17,187 nt of DNA from Clostridia bacterium. GTDB taxonomy: Bacteria; Bacillota; Clostridia; Oscillospirales; Acutalibacteraceae. Where the stretch lies: contig CAAFXD010000084.1 in the NCBI GenBank assembly GCA_900766945.1, positions 1 through 17,187 of the forward strand, read 5' to 3'. Made by a program: the position numbers and the translations under genes. The notes under the pieces are model-generated. The model ran no database searches. It saw only the letters and a program-made list of their open reading frames with translations, and was not told where the DNA came from. How positions within the stretch are numbered: the stretch's first letter is position 1; each line of letters starts with the position of its first letter. Positions 6,568-14,343 of this stretch are shown here, in pieces.

Positions 6568-8268
6568 TTATTTTTTGTGGCACTGATGACGGCAGGTTTC
6601 GCAATTCGGCGCGATGATAATGTCGTCAATCGTTTTGCCCGCGGGAATAAGCGGCAGTACGCGCTCGTCTTTTCCAATCGTGCAATCAATCCAAACGGGG
6701 CAGTTATCCTGTTGCGCCTGTTTATATGCCGCTTTGAATTCGGCGAGATTGGTCGCGCGGTAGCCCTTTCCGCCGAAGCCCTCAATCACTTTAACAAAAT
6801 CCGTTTTGCGCTCGGGGTCGGTTTGCGAATAGCGTTTGCCGTAGAAGCAGGTTTGCCATTGGCGCACCATACCGAGCACGCGGTTGTCAAAAATCACGGT
6901 GATAATCGGCAAATTGTAACTGACCGCCGTGCACGCTTCGTTCAAATTCATATGGAACGAGCCGTCGCCCGTGATATGCACCACGCGTTTTTCTGGATAC
7001 GCAATTTGCGCGCCGATGGCCGCGCCGTAGCCGTAACCCATTGTGCCCAAGCCGCCGCTGGTCAGGAAATTGCGCGCCGATGTGTGCGCAAGATACTGCG
7101 CCGCCCACATTTGGTGCTGACCGACATCGGTGACATACACCGTTTCTTTATCGGTATCGTTGCAAATCGCCTGCACAAGCTCGTGCGGCGTAATACGCGA
7201 CGGGTCATCCTGCGGGATATAATCGTCCTTTTTAAAGGTTTCCAATTCTGCAAGCCACGCACTGCGGTCCACCGTCTCCACAAGCGGCAAGAGGGCTTGT
7301 AAAATCGTTTTGACATCACCTGTCAGGTATGCGTCTACCGTGACATTCTTGTTGATTTCGCTCAAATCAATATCAATTTGCACAACCTTGGCATTTTTCG
7401 CAAATGCGTCGGGTTTTAAGGCAACGCGGTCGGAAAAACGCGTGCCGACGGCAATCAGCAAATCCGCTTCATCCATCGCCTTGTTGGTGACAAAACTGCC
7501 GTGCATACCGACCAAGCCGTAATTGAGGGGTTCATCATAGCCCAAAACGCCTGCCGCCATCAGCGTGTGGCACGCGGGCGCGCCGCATTTTTGTACCAAA
7601 GCGCGCGCTTCTTCGGAAGCATTTGCCGAAGTCACGCCACCGCCGAGTTCAATGAACGGGCGTTTGGCGGAATTGAGCATTTTGGCAACGGCTTTGAGTT
7701 GCTCGTGATTGATAACGGTATTGTCTGCAATCGGGGCGGGCACAAGCGGCTCAAAATCGGTGACCGCCGCAGTAATATCTTTCGGAATATCAACAAGCAC
7801 AGGGCCTTTTCTGCCGGTATTGGCGATTTTGAACGCCTCGCGCAGAATATCGGCAAGTTCGGAAATATCCTGCACCATAAAGTTGTGCTTGGTAATGGGC
7901 ATGGTGATGCCCGTTATGTAGACCTCCTGAAACGCATCTCTGCCGATAAGCGAAGTGCTGACATTGCCCGTAATGGCAACCATCGGCACGGAATCCATAT
8001 ATGCGGTGGCAAGCCCCGTAACCAAATTGGTAGCCCCGGGGCCGCTGGTGGCAATCACCACGCCCGTTTTGCCCGTAGCGCGGGCGTACCCGTCCGCCGC
8101 GTGCGAAGCGCCTTGCTCGTGTGCGGTCAAAATGTGGCGAATACGGTCACTGTATTTATACAGCGCGTCATATATATTCAAAACTGCGCCGCCGGGATAG
8201 CCGAAAACGGTATCCACACCGTGCTCAATAAGCACCTCGGCGATAATTTCGGAACCATTGCGTTTCAT
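6568..8268 (-). CDS. ilvB: Acetolactate synthase, large (catalytic) subunit
   Basis: The 566-residue product is a thiamine-diphosphate enzyme that makes acetolactate or acetohydroxybutyrate, the first common step of valine, leucine and isoleucine synthesis. The N-terminal domain has YPGGAVLNIYDAL and the catalytic glutamate E51 in AHEQGASHAADGYARA; SGPGATNLVTG follows at 75-85. The central domain, about 190-340, includes GTRFSDR. The C-terminal cofactor domain has GDGSFHMN with D435, and N462 in DNRVLGMVRQWQ. Length is normal for the family. ATG 8268 has AGGAG six bases upstream. The gene is monocistronic: its own promoter and terminator bound it, and no ilvN regulatory subunit follows. The tail ends CETCRHQCHKK, a cysteine/histidine-rich cluster. 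Biosynthetic AHAS is favoured over catabolic AlsS because the motifs are IlvB-like and no acetolactate decarboxylase gene is adjacent, but sequence alone does not fully separate them. Confidence 0.93.
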   Translation of the reverse strand: MKRNGSEIIAEVLIEHGVDTVFGYPGGAVLNIYDALYKYSDRIRHILTAHEQGASHAADGYARATGKTGVVIATSGPGATNLVTGLATAYMDSVPMVAITGNVSTSLIGRDAFQEVYITGITMPITKHNFMVQDISELADILREAFKIANTGRKGPVLVDIPKDITAAVTDFEPLVPAPIADNTVINHEQLKAVAKMLNSAKRPFIELGGGVTSANASEEARALVQKCGAPACHTLMAAGVLGYDEPLNYGLVGMHGSFVTNKAMDEADLLIAVGTRFSDRVALKPDAFAKNAKVVQIDIDLSEINKNVTVDAYLTGDVKTILQALLPLVETVDRSAWLAELETFKKDDYIPQDDPSRITPHELVQAICNDTDKETVYVTDVGQHQMWAAQYLAHTSARNFLTSGGLGTMGYGYGAAIGAQIAYPEKRVVHITGDGSFHMNLNEACTAVSYNLPIITVIFDNRVLGMVRQWQTCFYGKRYSQTDPERKTDFVKVIEGFGGKGYRATNLAEFKAAYKQAQQDNCPVWIDCTIGKDERVLPLIPAGKTIDDIIIAPNCETCRHQCHKK

Positions 8269-8306
8269 AGTCTTCTCCTACCCATACTGCTATACATTTT
8301 CATGAT

Positions 8307-8324
8307 ATTAGGATATATTCTAAT
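8307..8324. promoter_or_regulatory. Near-palindrome over the ilvB -10 region, candidate operator
   Basis: ATTAGGATATATTCTAAT equals its own reverse complement at 16 of 18 positions. It covers the -10 hexamer (8317-8322) and the predicted start of transcription, where a repressor would block initiation. AT-rich -10 regions produce palindromes by chance, so this is a candidate only. I cannot name the regulator. Confidence 0.4.
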
Positions 8325-8345
8325 CCCATTTCCGCAAAAAGTCAA
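8317..8345 (-). promoter_or_regulatory. Promoter of ilvB
   Basis: On the minus strand TTGACT (8345-8340) and TAGAAT (8322-8317) are 17 bp apart, each one base from consensus. Transcription should start near 8310, giving a leader of about 40 nt. That is too short for a T-box, leader-peptide attenuator or most riboswitches, so control is probably at initiation. Confidence 0.8.
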
Positions 8346-8464
8346 TCTTTTCGCGCGTTCCGCCGCAAAAGAGAAAAAGTTTGTCGAAATGGTAAAAAGC
8401 GCGGATTTTCACCCCTTTGTTTTTGGTCGAAATGCAGGGGGAATTCTCTGTATTTACACAGAAA

Positions 8465-8495
8465 AACACGGCGGAAAACCGCTTCCCGCCGTGTT
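8465..8495 (-). terminator. Rho-independent terminator of the rnj-ftsH operon
   Basis: A 10-bp stem, AACACGGCGG (8465-8474) with CCGCCGTGTT (8486-8495), has an 11-nt loop. On the minus strand it is followed by TTTTTC. It starts six bases after the ftsH stop and separates the operon from the ilvB promoter. The 119 bases between this terminator and the ilvB -35 box hold nothing I recognise. Confidence 0.88.
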
Positions 8496-8501
8496 GCTTG
8501 A

Positions 8502-10556
8502 TTATTCGGATTGTTCCGTAGATTGCGGCTCTGCCGTGGGCGTTTGCGCCTCGGGCGATTCTGTCGCAGTGGGCGCTTCGCCGTCTGCGCGCGGAGCATC
8601 GGTATCCCCGCTTTGCACAGGCTGTGCGTCCGACACAGTATCCGCTTGTGTCGCCGTATCGGGCTCTGCCGTCGGCGTCGGTTCTAAAACGGGCGTCAGC
8701 GGCGGCAGTTCTTTGCCGTCCATCAGCATATAGAACTCGTCACCGGTGAGTTTTTCGCGTGCGACAAGGGCTTTTGCCACAATATGCAACTTGTCGATAT
8801 GCGTGCGCAAGATTTCCTCGGTACGCTTATAGGCGTTGAGGACGATTGCCTCGACCTCTTTGTCAATCTGGCAGGCAACCGCTTCGGAGTAGTTGCGGAT
8901 ATGGTTATAATCCTTGCCGATAAAGACCTCGTCGTTATCCTGCCCGAACGCAATCGGGCCGAGCTTTTCGCTCATACCGTATTTGGTCACCATTTTGCGC
9001 GCAACCTCGGACGCGCGCTCAATATCGTTAGACGCACCTGTGGAAATGTCGCCGAAAATAATACTTTCCGCGACTCGCCCGCCGAGCAGCGAAACGATGT
9101 CGTCCAACATACGAGAGCGCATCAAATGCATTTCGTCCTTTTCGGGCTGATGCATCGTAAAGCCGCCCGCCATCCCGCGCGGCACAATGGAAATGTGCGT
9201 TACGGGGTCTTGATGTTCGAGATAATAGGCGGAAACCGCGTGCCCCGCCTCGTGATAGGCGGTAATCTCCTTATCGTGCTCGGTAATGCGGTGCGATTTT
9301 TTCTCCGTACCGACCAAGACTTTCATGGTGGCTTCTTCAATTTCGGACATGGTGATGGCTTTTTTCTTGCGTCTTGCCGCCAAAAGTGCCGCTTCGTTCA
9401 AAAGATTTTCAAGGTCCGCACCCGTAAAGCCGACGGTTGCGCCTGCAATCTGCCCCAAATTGACATCGGGTCCCAAGGGCTTGCCTTTGGCGTGCACCTT
9501 TAAAATATCCTCTCTGCCGCGAATATCGGGGTAATTGACGGTGACCTGACGGTCAAAGCGCCCGGGGCGCAACAGGGCGGGGTCTAAAATATCGGGGCGG
9601 TTGGTCGCGGCAATGACGATAACGCCTTCGTTTGCACCGAAGCCGTCCATTTCCACAAGCAGTTGGTTTAAGGTCTGCTCGCGTTCATCATGCCCGCCGC
9701 CCATACCGGCGCCTCTGTGGCGGCCGACGGCGTCGATTTCGTCAATGAAAATAATCGACGGGGCATTTTTCTTTGCCTGGTCAAACAAATCACGCACACG
9801 CGACGCGCCGACACCGACATACATTTCCACGAAATCCGAGCCGGAAATCGAGAAGAACGGCACATCGGCTTCGCCTGCAACAGCGCGCGCCAATAAGGTT
9901 TTACCTGTACCGGGCGGGCCGACAAGCAACACGCCTTTCGGAATTCTTGCGCCGAGTTCATTGAACGCCTGCGGATTTTTCAAAAATTCCACGATTTCTT
10001 CGAGTTCTTCCTTTTCCTCATCCGCACCTGCGACATCTTGGAAGGTCGTTTTGCGCTTATCGTCGCCGCCCTTTTTGATGCGGGCTTTGCCGAAGGACAT
10101 GGCGCGGTTGTTCTCGTTCTGCATAGACTGGTTCATTTTGCGGAACATAAAGAACATCACAAGGGTCAACAGCACCATCACCGCAACCGTCGGCAGTAAA
10201 CTGACCCACCAGGAATTCGCCGAGCCGGATTTGTAATCCACCTGAATCTGCGCGTCGGGATTGTCGCGGTTGTACTGCATCACCTGCTCGTGCACATCCT
10301 CCACAAACAGGTTGACATTGGGCACGGTATACTCATAGGTCGTTTCGTCCCCTGCAACCTTGTATTCCAGCACGCCGCTTGTCAGGTTTAGGTTGTACGC
10401 GGTGATTTCGTGATTGTCAAACTTATTGACAATCTCGTAATACTCGGTTTTGGCTTTGGTCGTCTGCCCCATATTCATATACAGCACCACACACACCACA
10501 AACACAAGCGGTATGGCGATATAGGGGATGACGGCTCTCCAATCTATTTTTTTCAA
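8502..10556 (-). CDS. ftsH: ATP-dependent zinc metalloprotease FtsH
   Basis: The 684-residue product is a membrane-bound AAA+ protease that removes misassembled membrane proteins and some regulators. Membrane helices at about 11-28 and 116-137 enclose an extracytoplasmic segment. The AAA+ domain has Walker A GPPGTGKT (213-220), Walker B IIFIDE (268-273) and the second region of homology, TNRPDILDPALLRPGRFDR (318-336). The protease domain has the zinc site HEAGH (435-439), with D511 in STGASNDIERA as the probable third ligand. After about residue 625 comes a 60-residue Pro/Thr/Glu/Ala-rich tail that should be disordered. The start is TTG. AAAGGAG ten bases upstream supports it, and the next Met (27) would delete most of the first membrane helix. 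The gene lies 29 nt after hpt, as in the tilS-hpt-ftsH order common in Firmicutes, and is last in the operon. Confidence 0.97.
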   Translation of the reverse strand: MKKIDWRAVIPYIAIPLVFVVCVVLYMNMGQTTKAKTEYYEIVNKFDNHEITAYNLNLTSGVLEYKVAGDETTYEYTVPNVNLFVEDVHEQVMQYNRDNPDAQIQVDYKSGSANSWWVSLLPTVAVMVLLTLVMFFMFRKMNQSMQNENNRAMSFGKARIKKGGDDKRKTTFQDVAGADEEKEELEEIVEFLKNPQAFNELGARIPKGVLLVGPPGTGKTLLARAVAGEADVPFFSISGSDFVEMYVGVGASRVRDLFDQAKKNAPSIIFIDEIDAVGRHRGAGMGGGHDEREQTLNQLLVEMDGFGANEGVIVIAATNRPDILDPALLRPGRFDRQVTVNYPDIRGREDILKVHAKGKPLGPDVNLGQIAGATVGFTGADLENLLNEAALLAARRKKKAITMSEIEEATMKVLVGTEKKSHRITEHDKEITAYHEAGHAVSAYYLEHQDPVTHISIVPRGMAGGFTMHQPEKDEMHLMRSRMLDDIVSLLGGRVAESIIFGDISTGASNDIERASEVARKMVTKYGMSEKLGPIAFGQDNDEVFIGKDYNHIRNYSEAVACQIDKEVEAIVLNAYKRTEEILRTHIDKLHIVAKALVAREKLTGDEFYMLMDGKELPPLTPVLEPTPTAEPDTATQADTVSDAQPVQSGDTDAPRADGEAPTATESPEAQTPTAEPQSTEQSE

Positions 10557-10566
10557 AGGGCGTTCA

Positions 10567-10573
10567 CTCCTTT
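10567..10573 (-). promoter_or_regulatory. Ribosome binding site deciding the TTG start of ftsH
   Basis: AAAGGAG on the minus strand ends ten bases before TTG at 10556. No ATG or GTG in this frame lies between the site and the first membrane helix, so TTG is the most reasonable start. Confidence 0.75.
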
Positions 10574-10585
10574 TTTCTTTCCGTT

Positions 10586-11152
10586 TTATTCGCCGCCGTA
10601 CACCGACGGTTTTAAAATGCCGACATACGGCAGATTTCTGTATTGCTCGGCGTAATCCAAGCCATAGCCGACGACAAACGCGTCGGGAATGGTCGCACCG
10701 ACATAATCCGCTTGAATGGGTGCGGTGCGGCGGTCGGGCTTGTCAAGCAAAGTGCAAATTTTGACGCTTGCGGGATTGCGCGTTTGCAAAAGCTGTTTTA
10801 AATAGCAAAGCGTTTTGCCGCTGTCGAGAATATCCTCCACCAACAGTAAATCCGCGCCCTCAATGACGTTGGTGTCCAAATCCTTAATGATTTTCACAAC
10901 GCCCGACGAGGTTGTGCCCGCGCCGTAGCTGGAAACCGACATAAAATCAATAAAGCAGGGAATGTCAATGGCGCGCATCAAATCGCCCATAAACACAACG
11001 GAGCCTTTTAAGACGCTGACCAAAATCAGCGGATTGCGGCTGTCCTTATAATCCTGACAAATCTCCTTGCCGATGCGCGCAACCGTCTCTTTCAAATCCT
11101 GCTCGGACAGCAAAACGCGCTCGATGTCCGCAGACATATCATATTTATTCAT
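10586..11152 (-). CDS. hpt: Hypoxanthine phosphoribosyltransferase
   Basis: The 188-residue enzyme joins hypoxanthine (usually also guanine) to PRPP to give IMP or GMP in purine salvage. The PRPP-binding loop LLLVEDILDSGKT is at 102-114 with the acidic pair E106-D107. VLKGS (47-51) and SVSSYG (72-77) are the other phosphate-binding and flexible-loop signatures. The C-terminal FVVGYGLDYAEQYRNLPYVG is the typical base-binding end. Length is usual for the family. The ATG overlaps the last eight bases of tilS (ATGAATAA), and GGGGG lies eight bases upstream, so translation is probably coupled to tilS. Pairing with tilS and ftsH is conserved in Firmicutes. Confidence 0.96.
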   Translation of the reverse strand: MNKYDMSADIERVLLSEQDLKETVARIGKEICQDYKDSRNPLILVSVLKGSVVFMGDLMRAIDIPCFIDFMSVSSYGAGTTSSGVVKIIKDLDTNVIEGADLLLVEDILDSGKTLCYLKQLLQTRNPASVKICTLLDKPDRRTAPIQADYVGATIPDAFVVGYGLDYAEQYRNLPYVGILKPSVYGGE

Positions 11153-12497
11153 TCGTATTTCCCCCGCAAATATAAGTTAAAACCAAAAATTCTTTCGTGT
11201 TTTCGGTCGGCTTTGCCGTGTTCGACGCACCGCAGCCTGCAAACCAAAGAATTTCGTTTTCCGAAGCCAAAAGCGGCACACCGTTGCGCTGTTCGGGCGC
11301 CACGCCCAATTCATTGAGCCACTTTTTAACAGACTTGGTCACCGCTCGCCTGCCGTGTGTAAAGCGGTCGCCTGCACGGCGGCTCCGAAGCACGGCATTG
11401 CTTATTTTAGCACAATCCACTGCATTCGCCAATAGGTCTTTGTGAAGATTTTGTAAATCTTTTCGCGTGTGTTTTTGAATTTCCACCCGTCCTTGCGGCA
11501 AGCACACCGTCACGGGGAATTTTTCCGTCAAAAGCGGCACGGAAAACGGCTGTATTTCCGTCATTTTCGGAAATTCCAGCACACCGCCGCGACTGCGTAT
11601 CGTCACGCCGTTCGGCAAAGTCACACTGCCCGTTTGAAACAGCAAAGCATATACCGCGTCGATATGCGCAGCACCAATATCGTCGCCCGATTTTTCCTGT
11701 AAAACACGCTTTAACACGCGGCAGGCAAGGGCTTTCGGTTGATTTTTCAGCAAATTCAGCGGAATTGCGTTTGTATCGACAGTTTGTAAAAGTATATCGC
11801 AAAAGGCTTCTGCTGTTTCATTTTCCGCCCGCAAATGCGTGCACATTCGCGATACCGCCTCTAAAACAGCGGGATTTAAGTCTTTTAAAACGGGTAAAAC
11901 CTCTTGTCGAATCCGATTGCGCGTGTACGCAGACGATAAATTGGTGCTGTCGGTCACAAACGTCAAATGCGCTTTTGCGCAATAGTCTTCCACTTGCGCA
12001 CGGGTACAAAACAGCAACGGGCGCACAATGTTTTCGCGCACGGGCGGAATACCGCATAAACCCGCAAGCCCCGTGCCGCGCGTCAAATTCCACAAAACGG
12101 TTTCGGCGTTATCGTCAGCCGTATGGGCGGTGGCGATTTTGCCTTGTGCCCCTGCCGCATTCTGTAACGCCGCATACCGCAGTCTGCGCGCACATTCCTC
12201 GGTCGTTTCCCCTGTTTTTGCCGCGGTTTGCGGCACATCGACAAAAGAAACAGCAAACGGAATCCCGTATTTTTCGCAAAACGCCTTGCAAAAGGCGGCG
12301 TCGCGGTCGGCTTCTGCACCGCGAATACCGTGGTGCACATGCAGTGCCGAAACGGAAATGCCCAAATCGTCTTGTAAAGTATAAAGCAAATGCAACAGAC
12401 AACAAGAGTCCGCGCCGCCCGAAAAGCCGACGGTCACACGGTCGCCGTCTCGAAACATCGCATATTCGCGCACATAGGACAGCACCGCGTTACGCAT
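11145..12497 (-). CDS. tilS: tRNA(Ile)-lysidine synthetase
   Basis: The 450-residue product attaches lysine to C34 of the CAU-anticodon tRNA-Ile using ATP, so that the tRNA reads AUA as isoleucine; it is normally essential. The N-type ATP-pyrophosphatase P-loop SGGADS is at 26-31. HVHHGIRGAEADRDAAF and TAHTADDNAETVLWNLTRGTG are family signatures. The C-terminal domain has RRAGDRFTHGRRAVTKSVKKW, typical of TilS. The frame stays open upstream for 31 more codons into dnaB, but I place the start at ATG 12497. There the family N-terminus begins (MRNAVLSYVREY), a GGAG lies ten bases upstream, and the resulting 8-nt overlap with dnaB (ATGCGTAA) matches the form of the overlap with hpt. It should be co-translated with both neighbours. 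Confidence 0.95.
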   Translation of the reverse strand: MRNAVLSYVREYAMFRDGDRVTVGFSGGADSCCLLHLLYTLQDDLGISVSALHVHHGIRGAEADRDAAFCKAFCEKYGIPFAVSFVDVPQTAAKTGETTEECARRLRYAALQNAAGAQGKIATAHTADDNAETVLWNLTRGTGLAGLCGIPPVRENIVRPLLFCTRAQVEDYCAKAHLTFVTDSTNLSSAYTRNRIRQEVLPVLKDLNPAVLEAVSRMCTHLRAENETAEAFCDILLQTVDTNAIPLNLLKNQPKALACRVLKRVLQEKSGDDIGAAHIDAVYALLFQTGSVTLPNGVTIRSRGGVLEFPKMTEIQPFSVPLLTEKFPVTVCLPQGRVEIQKHTRKDLQNLHKDLLANAVDCAKISNAVLRSRRAGDRFTHGRRAVTKSVKKWLNELGVAPEQRNGVPLLASENEILWFAGCGASNTAKPTENTKEFLVLTYICGGNTNE

Positions 12498-13854
12498 TGT
12501 GATACAACTCCGGCGTGGAGAACATGGTATAGTTGCCGTTCCAATGCAAATCAATCTCGCCCGTGCCGCCGTGGCGGTTTTTGGCGACAATCACCTGTGC
12601 TTTGTTTTCATCGGTGACCACCGTTTCGTTTTTCTCCTCGTCATAATACGACTCACGGTACAGCATCAAAACAATATCGGCGTCCTGCTCGATAGAGCCC
12701 GACTCACGCAAATCCGACAACTGCGGTTTATGGGATTTGCCGCGACCCTCGGTGGAACGCGAAAGCTGGGAGCAGGTAATGACGGGGATTTTTAAATCTT
12801 TTGCCATCAGTTTTAAGCTTCTCGTAATTTCGGAAACCTCCTGCACACGGCTGTCGGTGCGCTTGGTGCCCTGCATCAACTGCAAATAGTCGATAATCAC
12901 ACAGTCCACATCGCGCATTTTGCGCACGCGCGCTTTCATTTCGGGTACGGTGATATTGGCGGTATCGTCAAAATACAGTTCTGCCTCGTTTAAAGACACC
13001 GTCGCCTGGGCAATCCGCTGCCAATCGTCGTCCGTAAGCTCGCCGGTACGCATTTTTTGGCTTTCCACGCGCGCTTCGGTGGAAAGAATACGCTGGGCTA
13101 ACTGTTCCTTGCCCATTTCGAGTGAGAAAAAGACCACCTTTTTCTTTGCCTGCACCGCCACATTGCGCGCAATATTCAGCGCAAAGCTGGTTTTACCCAT
13201 TGCAGGACGCGCACCGATTAAAATTAAATCGGATTTGTTTAATCCCGTCATATACTTGTCCAACAGCGAAAAGCCCGTCGGAATGCCCTTGTATTCGGCG
13301 GCAAGCGCAGGGTCGGTCAGTTTTTGCAGATTGTCATACACCTCATTGGTGATGATGTCGGACAGGCGCGTCGGCTCGTTGTCCTTCGTGCCCTGTCGAA
13401 TATTGTAGATTTTTTGCTCTGCCGCATCCATAATCGTGTCGGCGGGCAGTTCTTCGTCCGCCGCGTTTTTGAGCATTTCGGAAGCGGCGTCCATCAGCGT
13501 GCGCAGATAATACTTTTCGCGGATAATTTTCGCGTAGTTTTCCACATTGGCAACGCTCGGCACGGACTGCGCGAGCTGTGCCAAATAATTTTTGCCGCTC
13601 GCCTCGTCGTAGGTGCCGTTTCTGCGCAGTTCCTCGGCGACAATCAACGCGTCCACCTTTTGGTTGAGCAGTTTTAAATTCGCAATAATCGCATAGATTG
13701 CCTTATGCTGCGGGATATAAAAGCAGTCCGCCGTGCGCAAAATGCCCGACACGCGGTCAAAGCAGTTCGCGTCAATCAAAATCGCGCCCAAAACCGCTTG
13801 CTCGGCATCCATGCTGTACGGCTCTTGAATTTTGTCAAACAGGAGAGTATCCAT
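12490..13854 (-). CDS. dnaB: Replicative DNA helicase DnaB
   Basis: The 454-residue product is the hexameric 5'-3' helicase that unwinds DNA at the replication fork (named DnaC in Bacillus subtilis). The N-terminal primase-interacting domain starts PYSMDAEQAVLGAILID (12-28). The RecA-like motor has Walker A GARPAMGKT (214-222), FFSLEM, and Walker B VIIDYLQLM near 320-328. SQLSRSTEGR and the arginine-rich LRESGSIEQDADIVL follow. No intein or insertion is present. ATG 13854 has GGAG eight bases upstream and lies 19 nt after rplI, an association widely conserved in Firmicutes. The stop overlaps the tilS start. Confidence 0.97.
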   Translation of the reverse strand: MDTLLFDKIQEPYSMDAEQAVLGAILIDANCFDRVSGILRTADCFYIPQHKAIYAIIANLKLLNQKVDALIVAEELRRNGTYDEASGKNYLAQLAQSVPSVANVENYAKIIREKYYLRTLMDAASEMLKNAADEELPADTIMDAAEQKIYNIRQGTKDNEPTRLSDIITNEVYDNLQKLTDPALAAEYKGIPTGFSLLDKYMTGLNKSDLILIGARPAMGKTSFALNIARNVAVQAKKKVVFFSLEMGKEQLAQRILSTEARVESQKMRTGELTDDDWQRIAQATVSLNEAELYFDDTANITVPEMKARVRKMRDVDCVIIDYLQLMQGTKRTDSRVQEVSEITRSLKLMAKDLKIPVITCSQLSRSTEGRGKSHKPQLSDLRESGSIEQDADIVLMLYRESYYDEEKNETVVTDENKAQVIVAKNRHGGTGEIDLHWNGNYTMFSTPELYHNA

Positions 13855-13873
13855 CTATGTAGCTCCTCTGCAA

Positions 13874-14314
13874 TTATTCGGCAACTTCCACCGTTACCGT
13901 TGCGGCAATGCCCGTATACAGTTTTACTTCCGCCGTATAGGTGCCGAAGTTTTTAATATCGGCAACCGACAGCTTGCGTTTATCCACCGCGACGGACAAC
14001 TGCTCGGTAATCGCCTGTGCCACATCTTTGGCGGTCACGGAGCCGAACAGTCTGCCGTTTTGCCCCGCTTTAGCAGTCAGGTGCACGGTTTTGCCGTCCA
14101 ATTTGGCTTTGGCGTCCTTTGCCGCGGCAACTTCCACATCGATTTTATGCTGTTTGGACGCTTCACTGTTTTTATATTCGGTTAAGGTTTGGGCGTTTGC
14201 CTCCACAGCAAGCCCTTTCGGGAACAGGAAATTGCGGGCATACCCGTCGGACGCTTTGACCTTTTCACCCGCTTTACCCAAGCCCTTCACATCTTTTTTC
14301 AAAATAACTTCCAT
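13874..14314 (-). CDS. rplI: 50S ribosomal protein L9
   Basis: The 146-residue protein binds 23S rRNA at the base of the L1 stalk. The N-terminal domain MEVILKKDVKGLGKAGEKV is characteristic, followed by the signature GYARNFLFPKGLA (about 24-36). A lysine/alanine-rich helix links to the C-terminal domain, which has GRLFGSVTAKDVAQAI. Length is typical. GGAGGT lies six bases before the ATG, the strongest ribosome binding site in the operon, as expected for a highly made ribosomal protein. It sits between gdpP and dnaB as in many Firmicutes. Confidence 0.97.
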   Translation of the reverse strand: MEVILKKDVKGLGKAGEKVKASDGYARNFLFPKGLAVEANAQTLTEYKNSEASKQHKIDVEVAAAKDAKAKLDGKTVHLTAKAGQNGRLFGSVTAKDVAQAITEQLSVAVDKRKLSVADIKNFGTYTAEVKLYTGIAATVTVEVAE

Positions 14315-14343
14315 AACAATACCTCCGTTTTTAGAAAGTGGTT

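Noticed and set aside
6253..7302. Plus-strand open frame of 349 codons running from dinB into ilvB antisense
   Set aside because: It crosses the bidirectional terminator at 6519-6555 and overlaps both certain genes out of frame.
8269..8310. T-box or attenuator leader for ilvB
   Set aside because: The predicted leader is only about 40 nt and has no specifier stem or terminator hairpin.
7501..8733. Long plus-strand open frame of 410 codons across ilvB and the end of ftsH
   Set aside because: It is antisense to two certain genes, spans the ilvB promoter and ftsH terminator, and shows no recognisable domain. It is a by-product of GC-rich coding on the other strand.
12498..12590. 31-codon N-terminal extension of TilS
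   Set aside because: The extension reads through the end of dnaB in another frame and has no similarity to the family. ATG 12497 fits the known N-terminus.
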